From the NCBI GenBank assembly GCA_017303355.1, contig JAFLCU010000002.1, forward strand, positions 280,055-344,054: a stretch of 64,000 nt of DNA, in the 5' to 3' direction. Origin of the DNA: Caulobacterales bacterium. Lineage in GTDB: Bacteria; Pseudomonadota; Alphaproteobacteria; Caulobacterales; Aquidulcibacteraceae. The translations under genes were made by a program, and so were the position numbers. Shown piece by piece: positions 54,639 through 62,661 of the stretch (positions are counted from its first letter, which is position 1; the number at the start of each line of letters is the position of its first letter). Under the pieces are notes generated by a model. It was given only the letters and a program-made list of their open reading frames with translations, was not told where the DNA came from and searched no databases.

Positions 54639-55511
54639 ATGAGCTTCATTGAAAAAACCGAGCTCGCGGTTCTAGAGCAGACCCGCCGCGCGATGAAGGC
54701 GATGCTGGTCACGCCCAAGGCGCGCGCACCTGGCCTCGCCAAGGTCCAGGAGTTGGAGATACCGGGCCCCGCCGGCCCCATGCGCGCGCGCTATTACGAA
54801 GCCGCCGACGCGGGCGGTGCGCCATTGGTATTGTTTTTCCACGGCGGCGGCTTCGTCACCTGCGATATCGATACGCACGATTCCATCTGCTCATACTTGG
54901 CCAAGGCGGCCTCGGGGCGCGTCCTCTCCGTCGATTATCGCCTGGCGCCCGAGACGCGCTTCCCCGGACAAATCGAAGACGCCCGCGCCGCCTGCGCCTG
55001 GGCGTTCCAGAACGCGCCGCGCTTTGGCGCGCCCTCCGACAAGCTCGTACTCGCCGGCGACAGCGCCGGCGCCTATCTCGCGGCCACCATGGCGCTGGAG
55101 ATCAACCGCGCGACGCCCGGCGCGGCGCCGCTGCAAGTGCTGCTGTATCCCCTGATCCATGTGCAGGATTCGCTTTGGGCCGAGGAGGAAGTGCGCAATT
55201 TCCGCTTCCTCGGACGCGTCGCCGCGTTCTACATCGCGCGCAGTTTGGGGGCGGAAGCGTTGCCCTCGTTGTTCGATGTCGATCTCGCCGTCGCGCCCAC
55301 GACCATTGTCGCCGGCGGCGGTCCGCTCGATCCGGTGCGCGCCGACGCCAAGGCGTTCGTCGATGCGCTACGCAAAGCCGAAAAACGCGTGCTCGAACGC
55401 AAATACGCGGCGCTTACCCACGGTGGGCTCAATCTCACGCACTATTCCAAGCTGGCCGTGAAGGCGCTTGAGGAGGTCGGCGGATTGATACGCCAGGAAC
55501 TCGCGCGCTAA
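54639..55511 (+). CDS. Alpha/beta hydrolase, hormone-sensitive lipase family
   Basis: 290 residues. FFHGGGFVTCDIDTHD gives the HGGG oxyanion motif (from H68), VLAGDSAGAYLAATM the serine elbow GDSAG, and a late LTHGGLNLTHYSK region contains the catalytic His. Esterase or lipase acting on small acyl esters. It is divergent from pheA with 52 bp between starts. Confidence 0.9.
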   Translation: MSFIEKTELAVLEQTRRAMKAMLVTPKARAPGLAKVQELEIPGPAGPMRARYYEAADAGGAPLVLFFHGGGFVTCDIDTHDSICSYLAKAASGRVLSVDYRLAPETRFPGQIEDARAACAWAFQNAPRFGAPSDKLVLAGDSAGAYLAATMALEINRATPGAAPLQVLLYPLIHVQDSLWAEEEVRNFRFLGRVAAFYIARSLGAEALPSLFDVDLAVAPTTIVAGGGPLDPVRADAKAFVDALRKAEKRVLERKYAALTHGGLNLTHYSKLAVKALEEVGGLIRQELAR

Positions 55512-55534
55512 GCTCGCGCGGGGAGGAATTTCAA

Positions 55535-56083
55535 ATGCGGGTATTGGTGATCGCGGGCGCGCTCGCGCTGCTGGCGGCGTGCGCGCCGGCTGAGGAGCAG
55601 GACGTAATGTCGGAAGGCTGCGACGCGCGCGGCGTAGGCGCTTGGAATATCGGCGCCGAGACGTTTTCGGTTGAAGGCGCGACCAGCGGGCCGGATTGCA
55701 CGCGCGCCGTTGCAACGCTCGTGGTTCGCAACGCCAGCGGCGAGCCGGTCTGGGCGGATGCGCATATCGCCGCCGACATCATGGTGCTCGCGCCCGCGCA
55801 CGATATCGCCGCGATGAATACCGCGCTCGGCGAATGGACCGCGAACGGCACGGCGATGCAGAGCACCACGGCGTTGCCGGAATGGCCGCCCAACGCGGAT
55901 AGTCCGCAAAACGGCGAATTTCCGTTCTACCTGAACGAAGGCTACACGCGCGAAAGCTACAACGCGATGCGCGCCGCCAATTATCCGATGTTCTGCTACG
56001 TCCAGGGCATGGAGAGCATGCGCTGCATTATCCATGGCGAGAGCGGCGTTGAGTGGATCGGCGTGCAGAGCTTCCCAGGCTGA
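55535..56083 (+). CDS. Hypothetical lipoprotein
   Basis: 182 residues with lipobox LAAC (about residue 16) and four or more further cysteines in the mature part (GCDARGVG, PDCTRAVA, MFCYVQG, MRCIIHGE), probably two disulfides. ATLVVRNASGEPVWADAHIAA suggests a beta-sandwich. No family recognised. It follows the esterase gene by 23 bp and may be co-transcribed. Confidence 0.75.
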   Translation: MRVLVIAGALALLAACAPAEEQDVMSEGCDARGVGAWNIGAETFSVEGATSGPDCTRAVATLVVRNASGEPVWADAHIAADIMVLAPAHDIAAMNTALGEWTANGTAMQSTTALPEWPPNADSPQNGEFPFYLNEGYTRESYNAMRAANYPMFCYVQGMESMRCIIHGESGVEWIGVQSFPG

Positions 56084-56091
56084 CAGCAGAC

Positions 56092-56138
56092 GGAGCGCGC
56101 GTCTTCAGCGCGAAAGCGGATCTGAAGACCCGCGCTCC
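56092..56138. repeat. 17-bp inverted repeat between convergent genes (REP-like or terminator)
   Basis: Arms at 56092-56108 and 56122-56138 (GGAGCGCGCGTCTTCAG and its complement, one mismatch) around a 13-nt loop. It lies between the stop of the lipoprotein gene and the end of kdsB. It could terminate both convergent transcripts, although no T-run follows on either strand. The GGAGCGC...TCTTCA type of hairpin is often dispersed in genomes as REP elements. Confidence 0.65.
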
Positions 56139-56140
56139 AA

Positions 56141-56857
56141 CTAGCGCTCGCCTAGCACAGCCCGCGCGGCCTCGAGGTCGGGCGGGCTGTCGACGCCTTT
56201 GGGAAAATCGCTGATCGCGTCGGCGCGGATCACCATGCCCATTTCCAACGCGCGCAATTGCTCAAGCTTTTCGCGCAACTCTAGCGGCGAGGGCGGCGCG
56301 GCGACAAAGCGCGCCAGCGCATCGCGTCGATACACATAAATGCCCACGTGGCGTTCGATCGGGCCATCGCCCCACGGCGCTGGCGCGCGCGTGAACGCGA
56401 GGCATCTCCCATCCGCCGCGCGGATCGCTTTCACGACATTGGGGTTCGCCCGTTCGCCGGCATCGTTCGAGGGCGAGACCAGCGTGGCGATATCGGCGTC
56501 GTCGCGCAGCGCGGCCAGCGCCTTCGCCACGTCCTCGGCGCGCATCGTCGGCATGTCGCCCTGGAGGTTCACCGCGACGTCGTAACGCCCGGCGGGATCG
56601 AACGCCGCCAGCGCCGCATGCACGCGATCCGAGCCAGAGGGCAAATCGGGATCGGTCATCGCTGCCTCGCCGCCAGCGGCGCGCACGGCCTCCGCCACCT
56701 CCGGTTCGGCGGCGGCGACCAGCACAGGGCCAGCATTGGCGCGCCGCGCCAGCTCCACCATCCAGGCGATCATGGGGCGGCCGTGGATATCGGCGAGGGG
56801 TTTGCCCGGCAGGCGCGTGGAGGCCATGCGGGCGGGGATGACGACGATCGGGTTCAT
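56141..56857 (-). CDS. kdsB: 3-deoxy-manno-octulosonate cytidylyltransferase
   Basis: 238 residues from ATG 56857. VVIPARMASTRLPGKPLADI is the nucleotide-binding start, MTDPDLPSGSDRVHAAL and VNLQGDMPTM follow, and HVGIYVYRRDALARFV ends the active site. It makes CMP-Kdo for lipopolysaccharide, so the cell has Kdo-containing LPS. The order pheA-kdsB-cytochrome c is a usual alphaproteobacterial neighbourhood, interrupted here by two genes. Confidence 0.95.
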   Translation of the reverse strand: MNPIVVIPARMASTRLPGKPLADIHGRPMIAWMVELARRANAGPVLVAAAEPEVAEAVRAAGGEAAMTDPDLPSGSDRVHAALAAFDPAGRYDVAVNLQGDMPTMRAEDVAKALAALRDDADIATLVSPSNDAGERANPNVVKAIRAADGRCLAFTRAPAPWGDGPIERHVGIYVYRRDALARFVAAPPSPLELREKLEQLRALEMGMVIRADAISDFPKGVDSPPDLEAARAVLGER

Positions 56858-56997
56858 TGCCCTCGGGATGCCGTGCGGCGGTTCGACGCGCAAGGCCGCT
56901 CAAGCGGCGCCAGAACGCCGCGCCCGGCTTGGCTCCCAGCGCGACGCAGGCCATAAGACGCGCCAATCTCTAACCGATCGGCCATCAGGGCAGGGCA

Positions 56998-57633
56998 ATG
57001 AGCGATCTTCGGATGAATTCGATTTTCGGGGCGGTTCTCGCCTCGGTGCTTGGCGTGATGGTGATCGGCATCGCCGCCGAAGCCGTTGTGCAGCCGAATT
57101 ATCCAGAAAAGGCCGGCTTCCTGCCTGAGGTGACGGAAACGCCGGGCGGCGGCGGCGCGGCGACACCGGCTGGCCCGCCAGATTTCGGCCGGCTCTTTGC
57201 TGATCCCGCCCAGTTGGAAGAGCTGATCGCCCGCGGCCAGCGCGTCTCGGCCCAGTGCACCTCGTGCCACACCTTCGAAGCCGGCGGTCCGAACCGGATC
57301 GGCCCCAACTTGTCCACGGCGTTCGGCAACACGCCCGGCACGCATGGTGGTTTTGAATATTCCGAAGGCATGGTCGCTCATGGCGGCCGCTGGGATTATC
57401 TGGCGCTGAACGACTTCTTGCGTTCGCCATCGACTGTGGTGCGCGGCACCAAGATGGCTTTCGCCGGCCTGCGCAACGATCAAGACCGCGTGGCGATGAT
57501 CGCCTATCTGCGCTCGATTTCGCCGAACAGCGTGCCGCTGCCGGCGGCGTTGCCGGAAGCCGCTCCGGCTGAAGCCGCAGCGCCCGCCGAAGGCGCGCCG
57601 GCCGAGCAGGCCGCGGCGCCCGCGCCGCACTAG
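56998..57633 (+). CDS. cycM: Membrane-anchored cytochrome c (CycM-type)
   Basis: 211 residues. An N-terminal membrane anchor (FGAVLASVLGVMVIGIAAEAVV) precedes a class I cytochrome with haem site C87-T-S-C90-H91 and a distal Met (GTKMAFAGL). The C-terminal 35 residues are Ala/Pro/Glu-rich. It likely carries electrons between bc1 and terminal oxidase in the periplasm. It is divergent from kdsB, and a strong terminator follows. Confidence 0.92.
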   Translation: MSDLRMNSIFGAVLASVLGVMVIGIAAEAVVQPNYPEKAGFLPEVTETPGGGGAATPAGPPDFGRLFADPAQLEELIARGQRVSAQCTSCHTFEAGGPNRIGPNLSTAFGNTPGTHGGFEYSEGMVAHGGRWDYLALNDFLRSPSTVVRGTKMAFAGLRNDQDRVAMIAYLRSISPNSVPLPAALPEAAPAEAAAPAEGAPAEQAAAPAPH

Positions 57634-57657
57634 TCAAAGCCTTATTGCGCAAACAAA

Positions 57658-57695
57658 AACGGCGTCTCGGTCTCCCGAGACGCCGTTCTTGTTTT
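57658..57695. terminator. Strong bidirectional rho-independent terminator
   Basis: AACGGCGTCTCGG at 57658-57670 and CCGAGACGCCGTT at 57675-57687 form a perfect 13-bp stem with loop TCTC, followed by CTTGTTTT and preceded by AAACAAAA. It serves the cytochrome gene and the convergent MarR gene. Confidence 0.92.
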
Positions 57696-57712
57696 GCCGA
57701 AGCGCTTCGCTG

Positions 57713-58087
57713 TTACGAAGCCACTGCCAGCGCCGGGCGAACCGGCGCTTCGCCTTCGCCCTGCAGGATGGTCGAGCCCAGCATGTCGAGGAAGGCGTCG
57801 CCCTTATCGGTGCGCTCCACGAACACGTTGCGGCCGTCCTTTGGGTCGCGGCGGCGCTGGACGAAGCCCAAGCGCGACAGTGTATCCAGCGCCCGCGTGA
57901 TCGCCGGCTTGCCGACATTCAGCGTCGAGGCGAGGCCCCGCACCGTGTGCGGCGCCGGCTGCAGGCGCACCGTCATGAGGACGGCGAGTTGGCGCGCCGT
58001 GAGGTCCGGCGCGTCCGAGCGAACCGTGGTGACGGTAACCCGACGCCACAGGTCCAATGCTTCTACTTGGTTCTGACCGAGCTCCAT
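57713..58087 (-). CDS. MarR-family transcriptional regulator
   Basis: 124 residues from ATG 58087, supported by AGGGGAG 5 nt upstream; the longer frame to 58192 has no support. LTARQLAVLMTVRLQPAPHTVRGLASTLNVGKPAITRALDTLSRLGFVQRRR is the winged helix, and the wing follows (DPKDGRNVFVERT). Ligand and targets are unknown. It stands alone between the terminator and the aminopeptidase gene, which faces the same way. Confidence 0.88.
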   Translation of the reverse strand: MELGQNQVEALDLWRRVTVTTVRSDAPDLTARQLAVLMTVRLQPAPHTVRGLASTLNVGKPAITRALDTLSRLGFVQRRRDPKDGRNVFVERTDKGDAFLDMLGSTILQGEGEAPVRPALAVAS

Positions 58088-58240
58088 ACCGCTCCCCTTC
58101 AGTTGAATCGCAAGTGAGAGGATTCGCTGATTTGGGGGTCGATGCAATACCGCAACCACAACATCTTGTGGGCAAGGCGAATTGGTTAACAATATCTATC
58201 CAGCGGAACCCGAAACGACCCGTGCGCCAGCTGGCGATTT

Positions 58241-59620
58241 TCAGCCTGCAAATCGGCTCTTGAGCACGTGCCAGCTGGCGCGGAGCGCTTGCGCTTCGCC
58301 GCCGCTGGGGCGGGCGGGCTTCTCGCGCGGCGCCCAGGCGAAGATGTCGAAATGCGCCCAGGCGCCGGCATTGACGAACTTGCGCAGGAAGAGTGCGGCG
58401 TAGATCGAGCCCGCGAACGCGCCGTCGCCGGTGTTTTTCAGATCGGCGATCGGCGAATCCATGTCGCCGTCATACGCATCCCAAAGCGGCATCCGCCAAA
58501 TCGGGTCGCTTGTCTCGACCGAAGCCTGCGCGAACTCGGCCGCGAGTGCGTCGTCATTGGCGTAAAACGGCGGAATATCGGGGCCGAGCGCCGTGCGCGC
58601 CGCACCCGTGAGTGTAGCGAAATCCAACAGCAGAGCTGGCTTGTCTTCGCTCGCGCGCGCGAGCGCATCGGCCAGGATCAAGCGGCCTTCGGCGTCGGTG
58701 TTATCGATCTCGACCGTGAGCCCCTTGCGGCTGGCGATCACGTCGCCGGGGCGAAACGCGTCACCGCCGACCGCGTTCTCAACCACCGGCAAGAAGAGAT
58801 CGAGGCGCACATTCAGTTTCGCCTCCATCACGATCTGCGCCAGCGCCAGCGCGTGCGCCGCGCCGCCCATATCCTTCTTCATCATGCGCATGCCAGCGGA
58901 CGGTTTAATATCGAGCCCGCCTGTATCGAACGTCACGCCCTTGCCGACGATCGCCACGCGCGGTGCGCTCACATCGCCCCAGGAGAGATGCAGCAAACGC
59001 GGCGCTTGCGCGGCGGCGCGGCCAACGGCGTGGATCAGGGGGTAATTCTGCTCCAGCAATTCATCGCCGACGATCGCGGCGAACTCCGCGCCATGCGTCT
59101 CCGCCACGGCTTTCGCGGCGGCCTGCAGCGCTTCCGGTCCCATATCGTTGGTCGGCGTGTTGACGAGATCGCGCGCCAGCCACGAGGCGCTGACGATGCG
59201 CGCGGCTTCGGCCGTGTCGGCGCCTTCGGGCGGCGCGAGGCTCGGCGCGGGGCGCTTGCGCTTCTTGTAGCGGTCGAACGCGTACGCGCCCAAACCCCAG
59301 GCGGTGGCGATTTGCGTCGCCGCGAACTCGCGCGGCGCGAAGGCGATGCGATAATCGCCGCTCGGCAGATGCTGCGCCAGCGCGCCCATCACATTGACGT
59401 TCGCCTTGTCGCCCACGCCGAACAGCACGCGCTCGATCGCGCCGTCCGTCGCCGGCACAAGCAGGATGCGCGCGTTCTGGGCCTGGAAATCGTGCGCGGC
59501 CGCCAAGCGCCGCAGCGTCTCCGAATGCCGTTCTATCCATTGGCTCCATTCGCTGGCGCGGATGGCGTGGATCGGCGTGGCCGGGGCGTCTTTGTCGGTG
59601 AGGAAGGGAAGGCTGGTCAT
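58241..59620 (-). CDS. Leucyl aminopeptidase family protein (M17)
   Basis: 459 residues. The two-metal site is visible: VGKGVTFDTGGLDIKPS with the catalytic Lys, MRMMKKDMGGAAH, and NTDAEGRLILADAL with the bicarbonate-binding Arg. A variable N-terminal domain (about 1-150) precedes it. M17 enzymes remove N-terminal residues in the cytoplasm, and some act in transcriptional control. This is the shorter PepA-like branch common in alphaproteobacteria. Its start is just before the mirrored hairpins. Confidence 0.93.
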   Translation of the reverse strand: MTSLPFLTDKDAPATPIHAIRASEWSQWIERHSETLRRLAAAHDFQAQNARILLVPATDGAIERVLFGVGDKANVNVMGALAQHLPSGDYRIAFAPREFAATQIATAWGLGAYAFDRYKKRKRPAPSLAPPEGADTAEAARIVSASWLARDLVNTPTNDMGPEALQAAAKAVAETHGAEFAAIVGDELLEQNYPLIHAVGRAAAQAPRLLHLSWGDVSAPRVAIVGKGVTFDTGGLDIKPSAGMRMMKKDMGGAAHALALAQIVMEAKLNVRLDLFLPVVENAVGGDAFRPGDVIASRKGLTVEIDNTDAEGRLILADALARASEDKPALLLDFATLTGAARTALGPDIPPFYANDDALAAEFAQASVETSDPIWRMPLWDAYDGDMDSPIADLKNTGDGAFAGSIYAALFLRKFVNAGAWAHFDIFAWAPREKPARPSGGEAQALRASWHVLKSRFAG

Positions 59621-59629
59621 CTGCGATAC

Positions 59630-59707
59630 CTAAAGCGTCGGGCCTTAAATGCGACCCAGAGCGTGGGCCTGACAGGCGTCGCATTTAAGGCCCATCAGAC
59701 GCTTTAG
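59630..59707. repeat. Mirrored hairpin, first copy
   Basis: Outer arms CTAAAGCGTC (59630-59639) and GACGCTTTAG (59698-59707); inner arms GGGCCTTAAATGCGAC (59640-59655) and GTCGCATTTAAGGCCC (59678-59693), all perfect. A 4-nt bulge ATCA (59694-59697) interrupts the right side. Loop 22 nt. Lies in the 243-bp gap between the aminopeptidase and tadD. Confidence 0.85.
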
Positions 59708-59719
59708 ACCCTAAAGCTT

Positions 59720-59797
59720 CCAAAGCAACTGATGGACTTTAAATCCGCTTGGAGCCCGCCGCCAAACTTGAGGCGGATTTTAAGTCCGTTGCTTTGG
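59720..59797. repeat. Mirrored hairpin, second copy in opposite orientation
   Basis: Outer arms CCAAAGCAAC (59720-59729) and GTTGCTTTGG (59788-59797), perfect; inner arms GGACTTTAAATCCGC (59734-59748) and GCGGATTTTAAGTCC (59773-59787), one mismatch. The bulge TGAT (59730-59733) is now on the left, so this is the first hairpin turned around. Stem bases differ between copies but stay paired. Confidence 0.85.
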
Positions 59798-59863
59798 TAC
59801 GCCGTTAGGCCTTTGTTGAGCATGTCGCGGCAGCGTGTGTCGAATTGTTAGGATTCGCGGCCC

Positions 59864-60652
59864 ATGTCCCGACTGCCTGCTGCATTGCTTGCGCTCTCCG
59901 CGCTCGCCGCCTGCGCCACCACCGGCGAGGGCGCTTCGCAGGATGCTGGCCAGACGCTGGCCAACGCCCCGGCGCGCGTCGATCGCCAGGCCCGCGAGCG
60001 CATCGGCCGCGAAGACATGCTGACTCAGATGGCGTTCTGGGCTGCCGAGTACCAGACCTTCCCGAACGATATTGAAGCCGCGCGCCGTTTCGCCGATGCG
60101 CTCCGCAAGGGCGCGCGCAACGACCGCGCCGTGCAGATCGCCCAGGAGGCGCTGGCGCGTTTCCCGGATGATCGCGATCTGATGCACACTTACGCGTTCG
60201 CGCAGATCGCCAATGGCAGGCCTGCCGATGCGCTGCAGCCATTGATCCTCATCGCCCGCGCCGAGCCGGAGAATTGGCGTGTGCGTTCGGCGCTGGGCGC
60301 TGCCTACGATCAGCTCGGCCGCTTCGATGAAGCGCGCGCCGCCTATGGCGAAGCGCTCGCGATCCAGCCGAACGAACCGCGCGTGCTGACCAATATCGGC
60401 GTGTCGCACATCATGGCCGGCGAAGCGGAGGAGGCGGAGACGGTGCTGCGCCAAGCCGCCGCTGTCTCTGGCGCGCCGCCCGAAGCGCGCCAAAACCTCG
60501 CCATCGCGCTCGCACTGCAGGGCCGCTTCGAGGAATCCGAGCAGATGTCGCGTACGGATTTGCCGGCCGCGCAAGCCGCCGCGAACACGCAATATCTGCG
60601 CGGGCTTCTCGCCGATCCGCGCCGCTGGGGCGATGTCGGGCGCGGCGGCTAA
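59864..60652 (+). CDS. tadD: TPR lipoprotein of the tad pilus cluster (TadD)
   Basis: 262 residues. Lipobox LAAC near residue 17, then tetratricopeptide repeats (RVRSALGAAYDQLGRFDEAR, RVLTNIGVSHIMAGEAEEAE, RQNLAIALALQGRFEESEQM). TadD is a pilotin-like outer-membrane lipoprotein for Flp pilus assembly. It is encoded opposite to tadC and converges with it (40 bp apart), so it needs its own promoter in the gap containing the mirrored hairpins. Confidence 0.88.
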   Translation: MSRLPAALLALSALAACATTGEGASQDAGQTLANAPARVDRQARERIGREDMLTQMAFWAAEYQTFPNDIEAARRFADALRKGARNDRAVQIAQEALARFPDDRDLMHTYAFAQIANGRPADALQPLILIARAEPENWRVRSALGAAYDQLGRFDEARAAYGEALAIQPNEPRVLTNIGVSHIMAGEAEEAETVLRQAAAVSGAPPEARQNLAIALALQGRFEESEQMSRTDLPAAQAAANTQYLRGLLADPRRWGDVGRGG

Positions 60653-60692
60653 AGCCGCCACGAATCTCAAACTGGATTGCTGGCGCCGCTGA

Positions 60693-61676
60693 TTAGCCGC
60701 CGCCGCGACTGGCTAGGATTTCGTTCACCTGGATGACGGCCGGGCCGATGATGACGGCGAACAGCACCGGCAAGAAGAACACGATCATCGGCACCGTGAG
60801 TTTCGGCGGCAAGGACGCCGCCTTCTTCTCGGCTTCCGACAAGCGCATTTCGCGGTTTTCCTTGGCCATCACGCGCAACGCTTGGCCGACGGGCGTGCCG
60901 TACTTTTCAGCCTGCGTCAGCGCCATCGCGACGGCCTTCACGCCGGGATGGTTGGTGCGGCGCGCGAGATTTTCGTACGCCATGCGACGCTCCGGCAGAT
61001 AGGAGAGCTCGGCCGTCGTGAGGGCGAATTCCTCCGCCAGCTCGACCGAGGCGGGCGCGATTTCCTGACCAACCTTGCCAAGGCCCATTTCGATCGACAT
61101 GCCGCTTTCAACGCAGATCAGCAGCATATCGAGGCTGTCCGGGAACGCCTCCATGATCTTGGTGCGGCGATTATCGGCGAGGTTCTGCAGATAAAGGTTG
61201 GGCGCATAATAGCCGAGCGCGATCGCGCCAACCACGGCCGCCAGCTTCATGTGCATTTCCCACTGCCCGCCGAGCAGCATCACATAGAAGAACGCACCCA
61301 CGCCGAAGGCGATCGGCAAGGCGGCGCGATAGAAATAGAACATGGTCTGCGCGGCGTGGCCGCGAAGGCCGGCGCGGATGAGCTTTTCCGAGAGCGTATC
61401 GTCGGCCAGCGCCTTTTGCAGATTGAGGCGATCGACCAGTCCTTTGGCGAATTGGTTGGCGCCCTTGTGTTGTAGGCTGCCATTGCGCGCGAGATCGGCG
61501 CGGCTTTTCTTGCGCAGCTCTTCGCGCTTCTTGGCGACTTCCTTCAGGCGCGAGCCGAGCTTGTTGTCGCTCATCGCGGGGGAAGCGACGGAGACTATGG
61601 TCGCGAAGCACGCGATCGCCGCGAGCACGCTGGCGATGTTCACCGGGTCGATGATGGCGTTGATGATGCCGTTCAT
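60693..61676 (-). CDS. tadC: Tad pilus inner-membrane platform protein TadC
   Basis: 327 residues with an N-terminal and three further membrane segments. LICVESGMSIEMGLGKVGQEI and QAEKYGTPVGQALRVMAKENREMR are the GspF/T2SSF platform signature. TadB and TadC form the inner-membrane base that the CpaF motor acts on. It lies 7 bp downstream of tadB. The protein ends RGGG. Confidence 0.94.
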   Translation of the reverse strand: MNGIINAIIDPVNIASVLAAIACFATIVSVASPAMSDNKLGSRLKEVAKKREELRKKSRADLARNGSLQHKGANQFAKGLVDRLNLQKALADDTLSEKLIRAGLRGHAAQTMFYFYRAALPIAFGVGAFFYVMLLGGQWEMHMKLAAVVGAIALGYYAPNLYLQNLADNRRTKIMEAFPDSLDMLLICVESGMSIEMGLGKVGQEIAPASVELAEEFALTTAELSYLPERRMAYENLARRTNHPGVKAVAMALTQAEKYGTPVGQALRVMAKENREMRLSEAEKKAASLPPKLTVPMIVFFLPVLFAVIIGPAVIQVNEILASRGGG

Positions 61677-61683
61677 AGCGCCC

Positions 61684-62661
61684 TCAGAATTTGAAATTGA
61701 CCATCTTGTACATCACGAAAATGCCGACGGACATAAGCACGGCGCATCCCATCAGAATGAGATTGCCGACCGGGTGCGTGAAAAGAATGCTGATATAATC
61801 AGGGCGCGTGAACCACACGAGCGTGCCGACGAGCACCGGCAGCGAGCCGATGATGCCGGCTGACGCCGTGGCTTCCGCCGAAAGCGCCTTCACCTTCTCC
61901 TTCATCAGCTTGCGCGAGCGCAGCACGGTGGAGAGGTTGCCCAGCGATTCCGAAAGGTTGCCGCCCGTCTTCTGCTGAATAACCAGCACGATCGAGAAGA
62001 AATTCACTTCCGGCAGCGGCATGTGATCATACATGCGCTGCAGGCCGACTTCGAGCGGCACGCCCATCGCCTGGCCGTCGCAGAGCGCCTGAAACTCGCT
62101 CTTGATCGGCTCAGGGCTCTCCATCGCGATGATGCGTAAGCATTGATTGAGCGGCAGACCTGATTTCACGCCGCGCACGATGACGTCGATGGCGTCGGCC
62201 AATTGGTTGGCGAATTTCTTTTGCCGACCGCCGACGAGAAAGCCGAGTATCCAGCGCGGCAAACCGAACAGGCCGATGAAGAAGCCCATGCCGGCGCCGA
62301 TCCAGCCTTGGATGATCAAGCCGGCGATGCCCAGCACGAGCCCCAAGCCCGCGGACAACGCCCAGAACACCGTCGGCGTCATCTTAATGCCGGCCTGCGC
62401 CATCAGGCCCTTGATCGAAAGGCGGCGCTTGCGCGATTGCTTTTCGCTCTGCGAAAGTTCTTTCAACGCTTCGGCCGTGGTTTGGCGACGCTTGAGCGCG
62501 GCCATTTCAACGGCTTGGTTGCGCTTATCAACACGCGCGCCGGCGACGGCTTTCACGCGCTTTTGCGCTGTCGCGGGCTGATTGTCGCCGCCCGCGAACA
62601 CAATGCCCACGCCGCCAATCGCCAGGAAGGCCAGCACGGCGACGATCAGCGCGGGATCCAT
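61684..62661 (-). CDS. tadB: Tad pilus inner-membrane platform protein TadB
   Basis: 325 residues from ATG 62661, whose A overlaps the cpaF stop (TGATG). Membrane segments at the N-terminus, in the middle (about 95-135) and at the C-terminus. RGVKSGLPLNQCLRIIAMES and VIQQKTGGNLSESLGNLSTVLRSRKLMKEKVKAL are characteristic of the T2SSF family. Pairs with TadC. Confidence 0.94.
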   Translation of the reverse strand: MDPALIVAVLAFLAIGGVGIVFAGGDNQPATAQKRVKAVAGARVDKRNQAVEMAALKRRQTTAEALKELSQSEKQSRKRRLSIKGLMAQAGIKMTPTVFWALSAGLGLVLGIAGLIIQGWIGAGMGFFIGLFGLPRWILGFLVGGRQKKFANQLADAIDVIVRGVKSGLPLNQCLRIIAMESPEPIKSEFQALCDGQAMGVPLEVGLQRMYDHMPLPEVNFFSIVLVIQQKTGGNLSESLGNLSTVLRSRKLMKEKVKALSAEATASAGIIGSLPVLVGTLVWFTRPDYISILFTHPVGNLILMGCAVLMSVGIFVMYKMVNFKF

